DNA of 64,000 nt from assembly GCA_019096065.1 (NCBI GenBank), contig JAGUCH010000001.1, forward strand, positions 10,540,001-10,604,000, in the 5' to 3' direction. The position numbers were made by a program, and so were the translations under genes. The stretch is from Paracyclopina nana. Its lineage: Eukaryota > Arthropoda > Copepoda > Cyclopoida > Cyclopettidae. Position 1 is the first letter of the stretch. Each line of letters starts with the position of its first letter. Below are positions 35,601 to 41,739 of the stretch, piece after piece. The notes beneath the pieces are model-generated. The model was not told the origin of the DNA and did not search any database. It worked only from the letters and a program-made list of their open reading frames with translations.

Positions 35601-37975
35601 TGGCATTGTCAAAACACCGACGCAGACGAATGTTTTCGACCGCAAAACCAGTTCGATCAGAGCCCAAAAGGTTGTGAGCCATTGCTCAAAAAACGAGTTC
35701 GGCCTCCTGTCCGAAAGAGCAAAATTCCAAAAATAAGTAGCTAGGTTTTTAGCTTTGGCCTTTTTGCGTCCACCGCCGCGATCCCCGGACGTCGCCAAAG
35801 CAACGATTCCCCGAGGAATTGCGATTCTCAACAAAAGTGCAACGTCGGGGGCCCGACCCCATGGCCTGGGAAATGGGTGACGAGTCGAAGTGCGATGCTC
35901 GAGCCGAAAAGCACGCATTCGTGCGAGCTGCGCGCGCTCCTGGAGAAGTTTAAAGGGCGGGAGTTGGAACCAGTCGAAACCAGTTTGATCCGCTTCGCGT
36001 TGGTGTCGCGTATCGCGATAAGCCATCGCGCGAGTGGAAACTGGCCTTGCATCGCGATCACGAAACGATCGGATTTTGCTCGAATCCGACCTCTTGCCAT
36101 CTGTCCGGACAAGATGACGAAAGCTACGATCGTTACGGCTCTTTTTTGCTCATTATGCTGCTTCGGGGGATGCAAGCTGACCGTCGAGGCTGCGGTTGGG
36201 CGGACTCGCGTCGAAAGCCGCATTCCAACCCAGAGTTTCTCCATCATGTTCATTTTAAAAGCGAAGCGGGTCAAGTTGAGCCGCTGCCAAACAACGTACT
36301 GCACACACCTCTTCCTTCTTCCAAAACCCTCGAGGCCGATAAATGGGCTTTCTTTTTATGGCCTTGCCAAGACGTCAATCGGGGCTGCATCTTCGCGCGT
36401 CTGGTCGGGACGGTCGGAAGGATGCACTTCTTTCAAATTCGAACGGGGTTTTTTGCCATCATTTCAGGCGGCAGCACGATGATTTCTCTACCGGCAACCG
36501 CAAATCCTAGGCAGGCTTTCCATTTCCAAATGCTTCTCAGCTTTTTCTCACACCAGGGTTTATTTTTTCCCGGGAAGAAAAGTGTCACCCGACTCGCTAT
36601 TAAGCTAAAAACGATGCCACTCATTTTACTTAAAAACTAAGCAGCAAAACCTTTGGCTATTTATTCATATTTTTGTCATTGATGCGTAACCTAAAAAAAC
36701 TCGAATCAATTTTTGGGAACTTTTTTCCCTAACTTGGAACTCGCTCGATCCTAAATTTTCTAGCTCGTTCCATCACTGGTTGCTCTCTTTTCTTTCTGAC
36801 GTCACAAACTTCGAAACTTGCATAGTACAGCATCGCATTTTTAGGTCGGGATAGTCTTGGAATTTCAAGCTACCAAGGATTTGCGATTACTGGTAGAAAA
36901 AAATGAATCCCTACTGCTTTCAGCAAAAGTTAGGCCCCGCGAAAAATCCCTGATCGGCCGGGAAAAATTTGAGAACCTTGCATATTTTTCATTGCCTCGC
37001 TGCGCTCGGATGAAAAATAGTCGCTCAGTTCTCAAATTTTTCCCGACATCTCAGGGATTTTTCTTGGGGCCTAACTTTTGCTGAGGCAGTAGGGAACTAT
37101 TATTCTCCGCCATGGCCATTCCCGAAATTTAGAAGCGGCATCAACGAAGGAGGGTTTATGTCCGCAGCACAAATACTTTTCCGGGGCATCAGCGCCGCAA
37201 AAGAGTTATCCAACAGAATGCAGCTGAGACGATGCCTGGAAAGTTGCTGTGATTTAGGTGCAAGGGCTCGTCCATCAATGCAACTAATCCCAGTTGACGC
37301 TTCGTTAACTTACAAGAGCGTTAAAAACACGCGTTTCATTCTTTTTTTTCGCATTAGACAGCCGAGATATTTAGCCTTTGGGTAGATCTCCATCAATCTT
37401 TGCAAGTCCACCTTGACACGAAGACAATCCACTGCACTGGATTAATTGTGCTACTTAAAAAATAGAATAGAGCCAGCATTAATTTCAAACAACGTGACAT
37501 TAATCCAAGGGACATATGTGACGAGGTGGCCGAGAGGTTAAGGCGATGGACTGCTAATCCATTGTGCTCTGCACGCGTGGGTTCGAATCCCATCCTCGTC
37601 GATTCTTTTTTCGCCCTTTTTTTAACTGACGCGTTTTCGCTTGTTTGTTGCAGGTACTTGAACGATCGCATGATCTCGTACGACCCGTCTTTCCACGTGG
37701 AGCCTCTCATGTCTCCGAACATGGGCAATCTTCAGTGGCCCGTGGGAACAATTTTGAGCGTGTCTAAAACCAATTCCGTAAATCATGACGGAAACTACAC
37801 CTGCGCTCCGTCGACGTTAACGAGTGATTCGGTTATCGTCCATATCATCGATGAAGGCAAAATCCCACCAGCTGCCGTGTACGGGGACTCTTCAAAAGCC
37901 GCCTCCAAAGTCTCGCTGCTGCCACATACTTTCACCATTTTTTGCATCGTTTCTGTGCTCCGTGCGTTACAGTAG
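5600..37975 (+). CDS. Dpr-like two-immunoglobulin-domain cell-surface protein, probably GPI-anchored
   Basis: Coding exons are 5600-5636, 12813-13042, 14003-14122, 14481-14589, 16160-16271 and 37654-37975. They sum to 930 nt and 309 aa with every phase matching. A signal peptide is followed by Ig1, with its Cys in VVFDCLV, the Trp in IMWSR and the D-x-G-x-Y-x-C motif DDHGVYTC. Ig2 has LVCRF, the Trp in VFWYLNDR and NHDGNYTCAPS. The C-terminus is a hydrophobic tail after a short Ser/Ala stretch, as in GPI-anchored proteins. Dpr proteins are arthropod neuronal surface recognition molecules that bind DIP partners. The VFWYLNDRMISYD segment fits the Dpr second Ig domain, but the usual SPRGG-type stretch after it is replaced, so this is a divergent member; a DIP/lachesin-like protein is the alternative. 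The gene spans over 32 kb. Its 21.4-kb last intron contains an antisense gene, transposons and a tRNA. Confidence 0.8.
10151..10165. repeat. Short (GA)n microsatellite
   Basis: About seven GA units in the first intron of the Dpr-like gene. Confidence 0.85.
11022..11038. repeat. Short (AAT)n microsatellite
   Basis: Between five and six AAT units in the same intron. Confidence 0.85.
13043..16159 (+). other. Introns between the Ig exons of the Dpr-like gene
   Basis: Apart from the exons at 14003-14122 and 14481-14589, this is intron: 13043-14002 (GTAAGT...TTGCAG), 14123-14480 (GTAGGA...TTCCAG) and 14590-16159 (GTAAGT...TTGCAG). No other gene, RNA or repeat was recognised. Confidence 0.75.
16605..16610 (-). 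terminator. Candidate polyadenylation signal of the antisense gene
   Basis: TTTATT on the plus strand reads AATAAA on the minus strand, about 0.88 kb downstream of the stop codon at 17494. The stretch between (16.6-17.5 kb) is AT-rich and frame-poor, with a (GT)6 run at 17004-17015, as expected of a 3' untranslated region. The assignment rests on position only. Confidence 0.4.
17494..20517 (-). CDS. Large low-complexity protein of unknown function, nested antisense in the Dpr-like gene
   Basis: A single open frame of 1007 aa from MGRKKQKVRW; the frame stays open 33 codons upstream. An acceptor ATCGTGTAG lies near 20586, so an upstream exon is likely and could supply a different start. Composition is eukaryotic and disordered. 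There are Gln runs near residues 20-25 and 155-175, a Tyr-rich stretch (QQYYPYYPSYCNY), Thr runs, Glu/Ala-rich segments and two basic clusters that look like nuclear localisation signals (TKKRRKKK and PRRRRGARKSEKKK). More ordered patches are FTKIRSKNLDVLFKKDYY near the N-terminus and ISIGRFGLGKYIPPDRSD near the C-terminus; these are the ones to search with. I do not recognise the family. High third-position GC and the unbroken length make it a real gene. It lies wholly within a 21-kb intron on the opposite strand. Confidence 0.8.
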   Translation of the reverse strand: MGRKKQKVRWTTVEDGFFDSEEQQQQQEEFQSDQMQQPQRHNSESSATSSHNGGHHYMKYRGGPPKYPGPRRSGGFWANSSLPPRFERSKAEFHAHQFEIDSSCETEELPDGFTKIRSKNLDVLFKKDYYAQRMLLQQQQLAQQQQQQQEGGIMPSTPTSAMSSEQGDEEDTSDPILEEPEGETAQLPQKSVEEPAMETTAAAAADGEEAGEMPLAAAPKKTSKINSNATPFYPSSYLVNGFVPPPDSASAVTSTASDLSALPAAATSGGSGRPNLFLYSPASNTMIPCEEIIIPNAVMPGSSADVYQGPSNIYLAFPMDPTSNSNSAGTNSLSPSSPGTMSTVASPPQVQSPHSNSLSSATPTPVAAAGGAAGGHIVQYDPYGVPYTSYTPTLASAESSSAESTTPQSPPDLSVYNPANWVPSATEGGGYMGGYPQQYYPYYPSYCNYNGRGQYHQYYVENSNLTSSAGESPNEDRSEGEDTPTTTPTTTTTTTSNSPKKEAGARGEATVIPGLPLNNLKRPTKKRRKKKVSSGGATASLTSDGHRGSSSSEANVVQMAAAAITILQRKESLKEESAVEEDTTCPPAAIEADSAITPEEVQQPINDVVSDDPKNVVEAAEEEDEVLTIEKAEDIIQAADTEIVQEAEPVKPSKPRRRRGARKSEKKKLAAASLLAQAEAAVAVEEDQPTSKLEEEEEQHVPEDSHQWETIPQHIIESDDKEGWETTKPKKSIKASLATKPIVAETAEPPREATPPAEPEIAEAAIEEVVEPAEASVEAAIGEAEILATSSAPASRKSTLKRPNRKKRSSLDNSGEVKAVHRPILISDRDFDVASAVAAQRRFNKSALEVLDEAKIRDMAARPTFDTLYVSDIGHGMIGGPISIGRFGLGKYIPPDRSDEVYPIPNGEDASAEATSEAASGGSEDSADDSQKSIIKAMMEEVLKTNASPGSSTLERLTTHIRDAKRFSEISTSLVHNEDTCSSATIPVPEAIVGIKKAASNIDLDLD
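20518..25300. other. Intronic spacer upstream of the nested antisense gene
   Basis: This should contain the promoter and any 5' untranslated exon of the antisense gene. I see no domain-bearing frame, RNA gene or clear mobile element. Frames of 60-120 codons occur on both strands but have no coding character. Short CAG runs near 22440 are simple repeats. Confidence 0.45.
25300..26100. other. GC-rich block without a recognisable gene
   Basis: GC content rises sharply around 25.3-25.75 kb, giving overlapping open frames of 96-129 codons on both strands at the same place. That is the usual effect of GC-rich sequence with few stop codons. None of the translations shows a known motif. It may mark the edge of the older GC-rich patch that resumes at about 27 kb. 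Confidence 0.35.
26103..26923. mobile_element. Foldback element with ~270-bp inverted arms, interrupted by a smaller MITE
   Basis: The left arm begins TCACATCAACCTGAGGGC and the right arm ends with its complement GGTTGATGTGA. The two arms match over about 270 bp with mismatches and small gaps. Shared landmarks include TTCATTTGGTAGTAATTTTA, TTGACTTGGTCGGATTTTG and TGCTAGGATGCCC, each found inverted in the other arm. There is no coding frame. A 211-bp MITE inserted near the inner end of the left arm, so this is the older element. No convincing target-site duplication was seen. Confidence 0.8.
26376..26586. mobile_element. 211-bp MITE, family with ends AGGCCGTTCTCATATTGCCG
   Basis: Both ends carry AGGCCGTTCTCATATTGCCG and its complement. 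Subterminal AGCTAAGGTAAAA-type repeats lie inside both ends, and the element is flanked by a 3-bp duplication ATT. It sits inside the foldback element of 26.1-26.9 kb. A second copy is at 54342-54575. It is non-autonomous; the superfamily is uncertain because several transposase families make 3-bp duplications. Confidence 0.88.
27740..27893. mobile_element. 154-bp MITE, family with ends AGCCCGGTTCCAACAA
   Basis: Terminal inverted repeats are AGCCCGGTTCCAACAA and its complement. The whole element is near-palindromic, with a centre of GAGCGCGCGAGCTAGC and arms of TATAC/TATAG-rich sequence. The flanks are GTA and ATA, a degraded 3-bp duplication. The same family is at 47198-47352, in opposite orientation, and at 50417-50652, as a composite. 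Confidence 0.88.
31607..32284. mobile_element. 678-bp inverted-repeat element with a 10-bp target duplication
   Basis: Direct copies of CGTTTGGAAG lie at 31597-31606 and 32285-32294 and bracket an element whose ends share CGGTA(T/A)TAAGATCGAA in inverted orientation. The left third holds several forward copies of a GATTTTAAAGTCGAA/AAGATCGAA motif, and the right third holds the same motif reversed (TTCGACTTTAAAATCC). There is no coding frame. A 9-11-bp duplication with clustered internal motifs is typical of Mutator-like non-autonomous elements; that assignment is an inference. Confidence 0.75.
34064..34288. mobile_element. 225-bp MITE, PIF/Harbinger-like, copy 1, nested in hAT
   Basis: The ends are GGTCCTTTCCATGTGCT and, inverted with one mismatch, AGCACATGGAAAGGTCC, flanked by TTA on both sides. 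A TTA/TAA duplication is the usual signature of PIF/Harbinger. It is closely related to the copy at 34353-34581 in the same orientation. Confidence 0.88.
34353..34581. mobile_element. 229-bp MITE, PIF/Harbinger-like, copy 2, nested in hAT
   Basis: Same ends and interior as the preceding copy with scattered substitutions. It is flanked by TAA on both sides, so the two copies inserted independently, 64 bp apart, rather than arising by tandem duplication. Confidence 0.88.
36764..36778. mobile_element. Orphan hAT terminus
   Basis: CTCGTTCCATCACTG matches the right end of the hAT element at 34810-34824 apart from the last base. I found no matching left end upstream, so this is a solo or truncated relic of the same family. 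It lies at the point where the GC-rich patch gives way to ordinary intron. Confidence 0.6.
36908..37095. mobile_element. 188-bp foldback element
   Basis: Arms of about 65 bp are inverted copies with small gaps: TCCCTACTGC...AGCAAAAGTTAGGCC on the left and GGCCTAACTTTTGCT...GCAGTAGGGA on the right, with the inner part GAAAAATTTGAGAAC inverted as GTTCTCAAATTTTTC. The loop is about 55 bp. No clear target duplication was found. Probably a MITE of a different family from the others here. Confidence 0.75.
37520..37601 (+). tRNA. tRNA-Ser, anticodon GCT
   Basis: The 82-nt cloverleaf has an acceptor stem of GACGAGG paired with CCTCGTC, a D-arm, anticodon loop CTGCTAA with GCT at 37553-37555, a long variable arm typical of class II serine tRNA, and a T-arm around GGTTCGAATCC. 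A-box (TGGCCGAGAGGTT) and B-box (GGTTCGAATCC) promoters are intact, and a T-run terminator (TTCTTTTTT) follows at once. It has no intron. It lies on the plus strand inside the last intron of the Dpr-like gene, 52 nt before the final exon. Confidence 0.96.
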
Positions 37976-38113
37976 CGACTGACATACTACGCGCATTTCT
38001 TAGTCGAAAGTAGCATGTACTATTTGTCGCATTTGCTGGATTTCGGATAGAAATACACTCAAGCAAAGGGCGAAGCTGTCTCACCAACACTTTGGTAAAT
38101 GTCTATTTTATAG

Positions 38114-39280
38114 ATGCATGTACGTAGCGTGAACTTGTCTCATTGCCACATGGTGCTCTGCAGGAAGAATATGCGTTCTATCATAAACACAATAATAAGA
38201 GTAGGTAGCCTTTCCAATCTCTCTATATTTCTCTCAATTGCCTCGCATATGCAACCTTCTTTGTTCTCAGAAGCGATGGGCAACATGGCCCCGACTTTTT
38301 CATTAACTTTCCCTACAAGGGTATATCTGGTGTGCATTAACTTGGCAGGGTTTATTGGCGGCATCCTGAGCTTGTACTACATTATCGTAAAGCTCAAAGT
38401 TTCGCCGCACATCAAGAGGATCCTCGTTTCAGGGGCCGTTTGTCTATTGATCGGCTCTGGCCTTGGAATGGTAGGACTTCATTTCATAGTAAACGTGGGA
38501 AGGCTCAACAGCTGGACTTGCGGATACGATTCCAGTCAACATCACGGCTCAAGGTAGCCTTTCACGTACCAACGCATCCTAATTTTCCATGTATCGCACG
38601 CAGGAGCCTACAGTCTCATGATTGCAACAGTGAGGTTCTACATGGCCAAGAGAACGGTTCAAAATCGGTTCGTCAATCACGGAAAAATAAGGCTCTTCTC
38701 TTGGGCGGGAATTCTCATCACTTTGATGTACGCCTCTATCATGATGACTTTGGGCTTCACCGGGGCTGATTCCCTTATGGCCTCACGATGCACTGGCCTA
38801 CCCCATCAAATTTTCCCCACAATCATTCACGCTTCGACCTTAATAGCATGTCAAGCTTTCACCATTTACTTTGACGCAAAATTGGACCTCTTTGTGCGTC
38901 ACTATAACAGGGTGCAACCAGTCCAAATGGTAGCTTGGTCGGTCGCGCCACTCAGATCACACAGAAATCTGGAGGAAGAGCTGAAAGATACCGTGCCAGT
39001 CCGTTCTACGATGATTTCAGTAGGCCAAATGATCATCAATTTTCCGGTCCTGGCATTCATCTTGGGCTACTTATCGCAACACACCGTGGATAGGCATCAG
39101 TGGCTGCTGATTGCTGGCACAACCATGGCTACCACACACTTGCCCCTGATTCTGGTGACCACAGTCAAGTCCCAAGATAAGCGGAAGAACGCTCAGCAGC
39201 GGGCAGCGCCACCTAGAGGGCTGCAGTTTCACCACGACCCACGTTTCATGGAAACATCCACTGCTGCAGGCGGACAATAA
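38114..39280 (+). CDS. Divergent seven-transmembrane, GPCR-like protein
   Basis: Exon 1 (from about 38114) encodes two hydrophobic helices (YLVCINLAGFIGGILSLYYI and ILVSGAVCLLIGSGLGMVGL). Exon 2 (38604-39280) encodes five more, beginning AYSLMIATVRFYMAKR, where the Arg after the third helix recalls a GPCR DRY region. The last helix is followed by a basic cytoplasmic tail, and cysteines flank helix 3 and loop 2 (TCG and RCTGLP). The splice is unresolved. The obvious donor AAG/GTAGCC at 38553 puts exon 2 out of frame. A weaker donor CCA/GTCAAC at 38534 or a GC donor at 38546 restores it. Either a non-consensus donor is used or the gene is slightly damaged. I cannot name a ligand or family; a divergent class A-like or lineage-specific receptor is most likely. 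The first Met is uncertain (38114 or 38150). Confidence 0.6.
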
Positions 39281-39281
39281 A
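39276..39281 (+). terminator. Poly(A) signal overlapping the receptor stop codon
   Basis: AATAAA at 39276-39281 contains the TAA stop of the receptor gene. A second weak signal (AATATAAA) follows at once, implying a very short 3' untranslated region. Confidence 0.45.
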
Positions 39282-39284
39282 CCC

Positions 39285-39797
39285 AATATAAATGACGTTC
39301 TTAAAGGGAAGAAGTGGCACGCTGGTGCAAGATGGAATTTGGCACATTGCCATTCAGAAGATGATCTCGAAGCCATAAAAAGGATCATTCCTGTGAAAAG
39401 TACATTTGCTTGAGAGACTAATCCTCCTCCCCCTTTCTCACTCGCGTATGCCAAGTGAATTTTTCCATGAGCTGCTAGTAGCGTTGTCGTTGAACCACAG
39501 GCCGTCCAGAAACTGAGCAACGTGAGCAAGCTGAAATGTTTTTCGGTACATATCGTTCACCTAGTCTACGTATTGCCAAGAAAAGATTTCTATCTAATTG
39601 GACGTCAGGGTCGGGGGGAAATTGTTACATACCAGAAAAATTCCAGAAAGCCTCGAAGAGAGAGAGAGTACAAACGCAGTAGGAGGAGCAGCTTTCATTC
39701 TCCCTTCTATTTTTGCCTTGTTGACAACGCGAGGCTCAAGCTTTCACAATTCATTTGACTGGCGGGCAAATTACCAAAAGCTCTCATACAGCTAATA
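39285..39797. other. Convergent spacer between the receptor and sphingomyelinase genes
   Basis: Both neighbouring genes end into this 0.5-kb spacer. No gene, RNA or repeat is visible. Confidence 0.6.
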
Positions 39798-41469
39798 TCA
39801 CTCTGCTTTGACGGACAGAGCCACTGGCACGTGGTCGGTTTGGCCAGCTAGACAGGTTAAAAATTGGTATCCTACAACTTTGCTTGCGGCCGAGTGACAA
39901 TCGGTGTCAACGAGAATTCTGTCGATCCTTCGCTTGCCACCATAAGGTTTTGGCCTCACTTCCCCGTCATTGTCTGGTTCAGGCTGACAATACATCAAGT
40001 CCATGGTTTGTTCCTGGAAAAGAAAAAAAATGTAAACCTTTCTTGTTAGAATGAAATTGAGAGTTGGCAATGTACCGAGATATCAGCGTCGATAATGAAG
40101 AACCTCCGTTTGGTGTGATCGACCATCATGTTTTTCATCATTTTGGGCGCTTTCAGCTCGGGCTCGTAAATGGCCAACTGCCTGTGCTCCGTTCCAACTG
40201 TCCATTTTTTATCGTGGCCCGGACTTTTCATGCAGAAATCTTGATACTGACGAAAAAGGGGATGACTTTGCATCGATGCATCACCTAAAGCACAGCGAAT
40301 GGTATCCCATGAAAAGCATAAAAGCAAGAATGGCAATTTCTACCAGGGGAAATGTTATCAAAGTTGAAATCGCCACAGATGGTGGCAAAAACCACCGTTT
40401 CCTCCGAATTTTGGGTTTCTTTTCGAAATTGGTTGAATTCTTCCTGAGTTTCTGTCATGGAAGGTCCAATGAGATCTTGCTCGCCTTGGTAAGCGACATA
40501 GTGCAAATTGGCTAAATAGCCAACCCTGTTTTGTCCCAGATCCAACTTGGCCATTAGCACTCCATAACATATGGCGCGCTGCCACAAACTGTTTTTGTGC
40601 GGAAAAACATGGAACCTCACCTCCAAAATTGGGTATCGACTTGCAACCATTAGTCCGGAAGCTGAAAATAGATATACCACCATTTCAAAAACATCCTTGC
40701 TCATCTCTTTTTGTTTTGGGGGTAGCCTACTTACTGCCAAAGTATAGATTGGTGCCCCAAGAGTGACGAGTGATATCGACTATAAAATGCTGGAACGAAG
40801 GTCTCAGGCTTTTTATTAGGCCCATGGTGAAGTATCTATCCCAAACTTCTTGGAAGCAAATAAAGTCCACATGCGGCCAGATGTCACTGACTGCAGTATC
40901 CATTAGCTCTTCATCTGTAATTGCGGGGTCATTCAGCACTGGAGCATTTTCTATGGGCTCTGACAAAGGTCCGTTCATTTTTCTGAGGCTCTCTTGAATT
41001 TTGGACAGACGTCCATAGACAAAAGGCATATTCTGGAATTTCCCCATCGATTCCACGCCGAGGAGAACGTTAGAGGTGACAAAAGTAAAAAACGAACTTG
41101 GCCTAAGTTTACTACGTGAGTCGCTAAATGAAACAATCGTGCAATCCGGAATGGAAAATGCTGTAAAAAGAAAGTGCCTAACGGGGTTGCATAATTTATC
41201 TATACATGGTTCAAGTTACCGAAGCAAAATAATATCCAAAAGCAATAGCCGAACACTGCCATTGGAAAAGTCATTGCGGAAATGAGGCCTAAAATAGGCC
41301 CATAGATTACGTACTGGATGGCCTTGTAAGCCGGCCTTTTGCGCTCCAGATTCGTGGACCAATAGCAGCTGAGGAAAAGGCTGAAAATGGCCAGCCACGG
41401 GTAGGTCAGGACATAGGCGAATAAATCCAACAGATACGCCAATTTCCACTCGTACTTTTTCACCTCCAT
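39798..41469 (-). CDS. SMPD3: Neutral sphingomyelinase 2-type sphingomyelin phosphodiesterase
   Basis: Minus-strand exons 41469-41220, 41160-40735, 40661-40344, 40284-40076 and 40013-39798 join in frame to 472 aa. The enzyme hydrolyses sphingomyelin to ceramide and phosphocholine at the inner leaflet of Golgi or plasma membrane. Residues 10-80 hold two hydrophobic segments, the membrane hairpins typical of SMPD3 rather than SMPD2. The Mg-dependent DNase I-like catalytic domain follows: VTSNV (Asn about 114), ICFQEVWD (Glu about 188, metal-binding), GLMVASRYPI, CGDFNFDN (Asp about 323, Asn 325) and the C-terminal TDHVPVAL (Asp461-His462). At 472 aa it is shorter than vertebrate SMPD3 (about 655 aa), mainly because the variable loop after the first catalytic block is short. 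The first intron is only 59 nt. Divergent from the alpha-mannosidase gene. Confidence 0.9.
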
Positions 41470-41739
41470 CTTTCTTCAGCATGCAAAACGGCCTGACAAC
41501 CTGATAAGAATCGTCTTCATCATTTTTGACACTTTAGTTGCTCCTCTGCGACAAAATGTAAACAAAACGCACGCGCGCAATAATTTGTTTTGATTCGCGC
41601 AACCTTACTCGCAAAACAAGAGCGCGTACTCAATTCTAAAGGTTATTATTGTTTATTTGCCATATTCCTTAGATAGTGGTAACTGTGCAAGATAAATTGC
41701 CGTATTCAATCAAGGCATTTCGCACTTGAGGCTGCCAGA
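41470..41739. promoter_or_regulatory. Shared divergent promoter region, sphingomyelinase / alpha-mannosidase
   Basis: Only 270 bp separate the two start codons, so both 5' untranslated regions and core promoters must lie here unless upstream exons exist. The middle (41560-41630) has alternating CG/CA runs and GCGCGTAC. No canonical TATA box is placed convincingly for either gene. Confidence 0.6.

Larger units (their letters stand above)
27050..36760. other. Old GC-rich patch of degraded sequence, origin not recognised
   Basis: Between the clear transposons this stretch is GC-richer than the surrounding intron. It gives many short open fragments on both strands, as expected from long-decayed coding DNA, possibly an old mobile or virus-like element. 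One fragment at 31053-31265 contains GASSGKTH, resembling a nucleotide-binding P-loop, but one short motif does not identify a family. I found no terminal direct repeats, polymerase or integrase signature. It appears heavily broken and is treated as a fossil. Younger DNA transposons at 27.7, 31.6 and 33.9 kb are inserted into it, so the patch predates them. Confidence 0.35.

Noticed and set aside
35229-36640. Frames of 265, 201 and 197 codons in the GC-rich patch
   Set aside because: They overlap on opposite strands, have unstable composition and show no recognisable domain; treated as part of the old degraded patch.
40735-41096. Short version of sphingomyelinase exon 2 starting at 41096
   Set aside because: It gives the wrong phase with exon 1; the acceptor at 41160 has a better pyrimidine tract and keeps the frame open.
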